A stretch of 64,000 nucleotides of DNA from Parasponia andersonii (taxonomy: Eukaryota > Streptophyta > Magnoliopsida > Rosales > Cannabaceae): positions 181,895-245,894 of the forward strand of contig JXTB01000313.1 of assembly GCA_002914805.1 (NCBI GenBank), given 5' to 3'. Position numbers and translations under genes: made by a program. Below are positions 60,239 through 64,000 of this stretch, piece after piece; within the stretch, counting starts at the first letter, position 1, and every line of letters begins with the position of its first letter. The notes under the pieces were generated by a model that made no database searches, was not told the DNA's origin, and saw only the letters and a list, made by a program, of their open reading frames with translations.

Positions 60239-62354
60239 TGTAATACCCAAAATTTGGTAATGTCATAATTGAATCTATTATCCCTAACCTCTCTCTCTCC
60301 CTCTCACGATTTCTCTCTCCCTCCCTCTCTTCTTCTTTTTCTCCCTCGTATCCTCCATTTTGTGGCCCTCCTACCAGCCACCTGTGCCTACCCAAGCCAT
60401 TACTTCGGCTAGAAAAGCCTCCCCACATCTACACGTATCTCCCGCCAGTGTCGCACCGCGAGAGACACGTGTTTTGTAGCCACCATTGCTGCCACCCATA
60501 GCCACCAAATTGAAGCCCAAGCTTCCTCCTATGTGGGTTGACCCCTCCACCACTACAAATTCTCAGCCAACAAGCTCTGGTGAGCATTTAAAAATTTTTG
60601 TGCTATTTTCGTAATAAAAAGTGGTATTTGTGCAATTATTTATGTTACGTTCATCCAATTCTCATGAAACTTTAGGGGATGAAAATATAAACTGAAACAA
60701 GATGAAAAGAGGAAATTTGGTTGAAAATGGATAGGTAGATTGAGAGAAATTCAAGTCTAAAATTTGTAGCATTTATCTTAGTATTTTCAGAAATTGGTGA
60801 TTTCGTATCTTTTGTAATTAGTTTCTCGTTAAACCCAAATTTGAGCTAGAGGCCTCAAAACTAAAATTTGACTTCGGAAATGGAATAAGTAAGGTCAAGA
60901 GACGAGTTTTAATATCAAACCTCCATAGGTTTTGGAGTGACACGAAATCCGAGATACGACGTTCGAGATTTTACCTCGATTTGAGTGCCATAGGCCTGAG
61001 GCCCAAATTGATCGAATTAAATATCTAACATAATATTTTTGGGTGCTCTAAATTCAGTGGTGACCTTAGTTTTGCAATTTGAGGCTTCATTTGGAAATTC
61101 ATCCCTCAAAGCGAGCTCACGGAATTCCGAAATGACCCTCCAAGCGACCGGGTGATCAACGGGAGAATCAATGGGTGCCGATAGCTTAGTCTAGCTATCC
61201 AAGCGATGTAAAGGTTCAATTACCAAGTTTTGCACTTATTTTGATTTGAAATGTGCAATATGACTTTATTGAAAATGTCGATTTTCATGGATTTCAATGG
61301 TTTGATTGGATATTTGATAAACTTATGAACTGTTGAGATATATTGGATTATTCTAGGATTAGTTTATGAGTTTTTTGAAGGTTTAAAATTTTGGTTTTGA
61401 GAAAATATAGCCATTATACTATTCGATTTTTATAAATCCTAGAATAATACTAAATAAGTTTTAAAGCATGATTTCTTGATATACTTGATGCATGGTTATT
61501 ACACGCTCTATGATATATTGAACTTACTATAGGATCACACACTTAAGTTACATTTTATCATCATGGTATTTAGATCATTGGCGAGTTACTGTAGTATTAG
61601 GTGAGAGACCTAGACCTCTGTATAGGAATTACTGGCACACCTCTGGGTATCATCAGGATGTCAGGTACCTCTTTTAAAGAGGTATTTCAGGACCGTGATG
61701 AGAGGATAAGAGCTCATACATATACTTATATTTGGTTGATTTATCATATGTACAACATGATTGTGATTTTAGTTTTGGCTTAGATTACATGTCTACTCTC
61801 AATCTTAATTACTTTGCAAATTGGTTTCACAAATGGATTTTGGAAAAGTACTAATATATAGGTTTGAAAAGTTATATTCATACTAAAAAGGTAATTGAAT
61901 TCCTACTGAGCATGTAAATACTCATCTTCTTAACTTTTCCCCTCTGAGGTTGTGTATAATATGACTTGGGCAACTCTAGAGTGAAGTGACTGGGACAGAA
62001 AGATTGTTCTAGTTTGGTAGTTGGTAACTACTTAGTAACTCACTTTGGATTTGTAATAACATTTAAGGCTCATACCTTGGATTTAGTCTATATTATCTAT
62101 TATGCCTACTGTGATGACGATGGTGATGCACATGTACATTTTATTACTAATATTAGTCTATATCTAGCGATGATCATAAACTGTGGAAATTTATAATTTG
62201 AATTAGTTTTATAAACTTTTACAGAAACTATCGTTTTTCAATTAGTTGTCATTTTTCTTAAAAATTGAAATTTCTAAAATTTTCTAAAACAAAATATGAA
62301 TTTCCACTTGTAAAATTTCTCTTCTGCTACTAGATCGAGGTTTGGGTCGTGATA
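60239..62354 (+). repeat. 5' LTR of the plus-strand X-family element
   Basis: Starts TGTAATACCC, ends GGGTCGTGATA (CGTGACA in X). It is the reverse complement in layout of the X and 31636-33803 LTRs: CT-rich tract near 60290-60350 (GA tract in the others), and ATAGGATCACACACTTAAG at 61530 matching their GTGTGATCCTAYGG. 2116 bases. Confidence 0.8.
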
Positions 62355-62363
62355 GAAATTTTT

Positions 62364-62375
62364 TAGTAACAGAGC
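62364..62375 (+). promoter_or_regulatory. Primer-binding site (initiator Met tRNA)
   Basis: TAGTAACAGAGC against TGGTATCAGAGC, 10 of 12 identical, about ten bases after the LTR. Confidence 0.75.
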
Positions 62376-62489
62376 AGAGGTTTAATTACCCCGGATGTGA
62401 CACCATTAGACTAAATTGTGACTTCTTTTTTAAAAAAGTACTTGTATCACTTTCTCACTAATATTTTGAGATATGAATACAGAACTATA

Positions 62490-62790
62490 ATGCCTCCAAG
62501 GAGAAGAATATCGAGGCAAGAGCCTAGGGCTGAAACACCCCTACCACAACAAGTCCTTGACCCTCTAACTAACTTGTATAATGCTTTAAAAGCATTACCG
62601 AGTCTAAGGATGGAACGAAACCTTGAAGCCCATCAAGCTAATTTTCTCAATAACTTCATGAAGCTCAATCCACCATCATTTAATGGGAGACTTGACCCCA
62701 CCTTAGCTGAGAGATAGCTTTGAGATATCAAGAGGACTTTTGCTACTATTGGAACACCAGCTGAGTTCCAAGTAACCTTTGGTACTTATA
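62490..62790 (+). pseudogene. gag N-terminus of the plus-strand element
   Basis: ATG 62490, MPPRRRISRQEPRAE, then NFMKLNPPSFNGRLDP, the start of a chromoviral capsid, and after a TAG at 62715-62717 the frame goes on with DIKRTFATIGTPAEFQVTF. Tekay-like Gag proteins commonly start MPPRR. The capsid is cut off near 62790. Confidence 0.78.
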
Positions 62791-62796
62791 AGCTGA

Positions 62797-62950
62797 TTAT
62801 GAAAATTCATTAGAGGAAGGAGAAGTACGAATTTAGATATTTATATCATATATCTTCATGAACATATAGTATCATTATGGAAATTCACTAGAGGAAGGAG
62901 AAGTACGAATTTAGATATTTATGTCATATATCTTCATGAACATATATTTA
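62797..62950 (+). repeat. 77-base tandem duplication
   Basis: 62797-62873 and 62874-62950 are near-identical direct copies (ATTATGRAAATTCAYTAGAG at each start). They sit exactly where gag similarity ends and copia similarity begins. Confidence 0.85.
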
Positions 62951-63863
62951 ATATGGGAGCAGAAAATGATTAAATCATTTTTACTCAAGCTAAAATAATG
63001 TTCTAATTTTCAAAGTGGATTGATGCCATAAAAAATAAGATGAAATCCATGAAGGACAATAACATTTAAGATTTTGTCGATATTTAGATTCGTATAGTTC
63101 CAATGGTTTCACTTCAAAAGAAGGTATTGTTTATAAAGAGATTTTCTCTCTAGTTTAAATGAGAAACTCTTTTAGGATAATTTTGGCACTAGTAGCTCAT
63201 TAGTAACCAGAGTTATATTAGATGAATTTAAAGACTATTTATTTTTTGTTAAGATATTATAGATTTCATCAAGTTATTTTCAAAATTCAGTTAATGGTTA
63301 TATATATCACGAGTTCAGTGGGAGCAAGTTTATCTTCTTGATTTTATATGTCAATGATATAATTTTGGTTAGGAGTGATATAGGTCTGTTGTACAAAACC
63401 AAAACATTTTTATGGAAGGATATTGATATAAAAGATCTTGAGGATCTTTTGTACTAAAGAATATAGATACATTGAGATCATTATTGACGTATCTTTTAGG
63501 ATATTACAAAAAAGTTATATCAATTACAGGATTATGTCCTAGGAGTCACGCCCATTGGATAAGGGTGATAAATACAGTCTCAATCAGTGCCCATAATATT
63601 TTTAAAGTTAAGGAGATATAGAAATTCCCTTATGCATTGGAAAGTAGGGAATCTTATATATATTCAAGACTATTAGATAGATATCTAACTAACTTTTGTG
63701 TCGAACATTAAGAAGCAGCAAAATGAGTTACACAGAATTTAGAAAGGACATTAGACTAAGTGCTCACATATCAGAGACAAGAAAAATAAAAAAATTAAAG
63801 ATTATTGGGTATTCCGATTCTAATTTTATTGGATGTCTGTATAGTAAAATATCCACTTCTAAT

Positions 63864-63901
<38 letters not shown>

Positions 63902-63970
63902 CTAGATGAAGGAGCAATTTGGAAGAGTGTTGAACAAATACTTATAACTTCTTCCACTATGGAGCAAAGT
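62951..63970 (+). pseudogene. Ty1/copia reverse transcriptase and RNase H remnant
   Basis: Plus strand, many frame breaks. RT start KWIDAMKNKMKSMKDNN (63015-63065), catalytic block FLILYVNDIILV (63335-63370; VND where copia elements have VDD), FLWKDIDIKDLEDL, then RNase H IGYSDSNFIGCLYSK with STSNYIH (63805-63870). After an AT repeat the frame carries on with DEGAIWKSVEQ and SSTMEQ (63905-63965). Confidence 0.85.
63871..63898 (+). repeat. AT microsatellite inside copia RNase H
   Basis: About 14 AT dinucleotides between the STSNYIH and DEGAIW codons. It replaces the few codons that normally join these motifs. A second AT run is at 63978-63996. Confidence 0.9.
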
Positions 63971-64000
63971 ATATAAATATATATATATATATATATCTTA

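Larger units (their letters stand above)
60239..64000 (+). mobile_element. Plus-strand relative of element X (5' LTR, primer site, gag start)
   Basis: LTR, Met-tRNA primer site and gag N-terminus occur in order on the plus strand. After about 62790 the gag gives way to decayed Ty1/copia pol, and the window ends before any return of the host element. Whether this copia piece was inserted into gag or joined by deletion cannot be decided here. Confidence 0.72.

Overview
The window is plant nuclear DNA, most likely from a eudicot. It is AT-rich intergenic sequence built almost wholly from retrotransposons, with one host gene, a three-exon glycosyltransferase-like gene on the minus strand (44787 to 40429). 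Tat-clade and chromoviral Ty3/gypsy elements, Ty1/copia remnants, a plant-type LINE with a C-terminal RNase H, and plant-style introns support this. There are no bacterial operons, rRNA, tRNA or CRISPR arrays. Two assembly gaps occur (5160-5514 and 38353-38601).

Layout. (1) 1-5687: the right part of a minus-strand Tat-clade Ty3/gypsy element (copy A), cut by the window edge. (2) 7596-36655: one LINE insertion that has grown from about 4 kb to 29 kb by nested insertions. Its two target-site copies lie at 7596-7613 and 36638-36655. Its 5' half (ORF1 remnant, endonuclease) is inverted relative to its 3' half (reverse transcriptase, RNase H), the signature of twin priming. Inside the inverted half sits element X (7687-30315, 2.2 kb LTRs, non-coding interior). 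Inside the left LTR of X sits element Y (8556-23112, a Tekay/Del-like chromovirus with 3.5 kb LTRs, a chromodomain and an extra gag-like ORF). Inside the left LTR of Y sits a copia-type solo LTR (11945-13622). A second solo LTR, related to that of X (31636-33803), lies elsewhere in the LINE. Target-site duplications, and in two cases an unoccupied paralogous site, support each level. (3) 36656-48534: the glycosyltransferase gene with a hAT-like MITE and a 29-base G run in intron 2, a putative copia solo LTR just upstream, and a MITE candidate. (4) 48535-59653: a complete but decayed Tat-clade element (copy B). It carries an antisense, intron-containing ORF between pol and the 3' LTR. (5) 60239-64000: the 5' LTR, primer site and start of gag of a plus-strand relative of X, followed by a decayed copia reverse transcriptase/RNase H fragment that runs off the window.

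How the parts relate. None of the transposon ORFs is intact; stops and frameshifts are frequent and several look like C-to-T changes. LTR comparison by eye makes X older than Y, as the nesting requires. Three Ty3/gypsy families are distinguishable: the Tat elements A and B, the chromovirus Y, and the X/solo/60-kb LTR family. The best leads for something undescribed are the second gag-like ORF of Y, the spliced antisense gene of copy B, and the fast-changing in-frame repeat between protease and reverse transcriptase in the two Tat copies.
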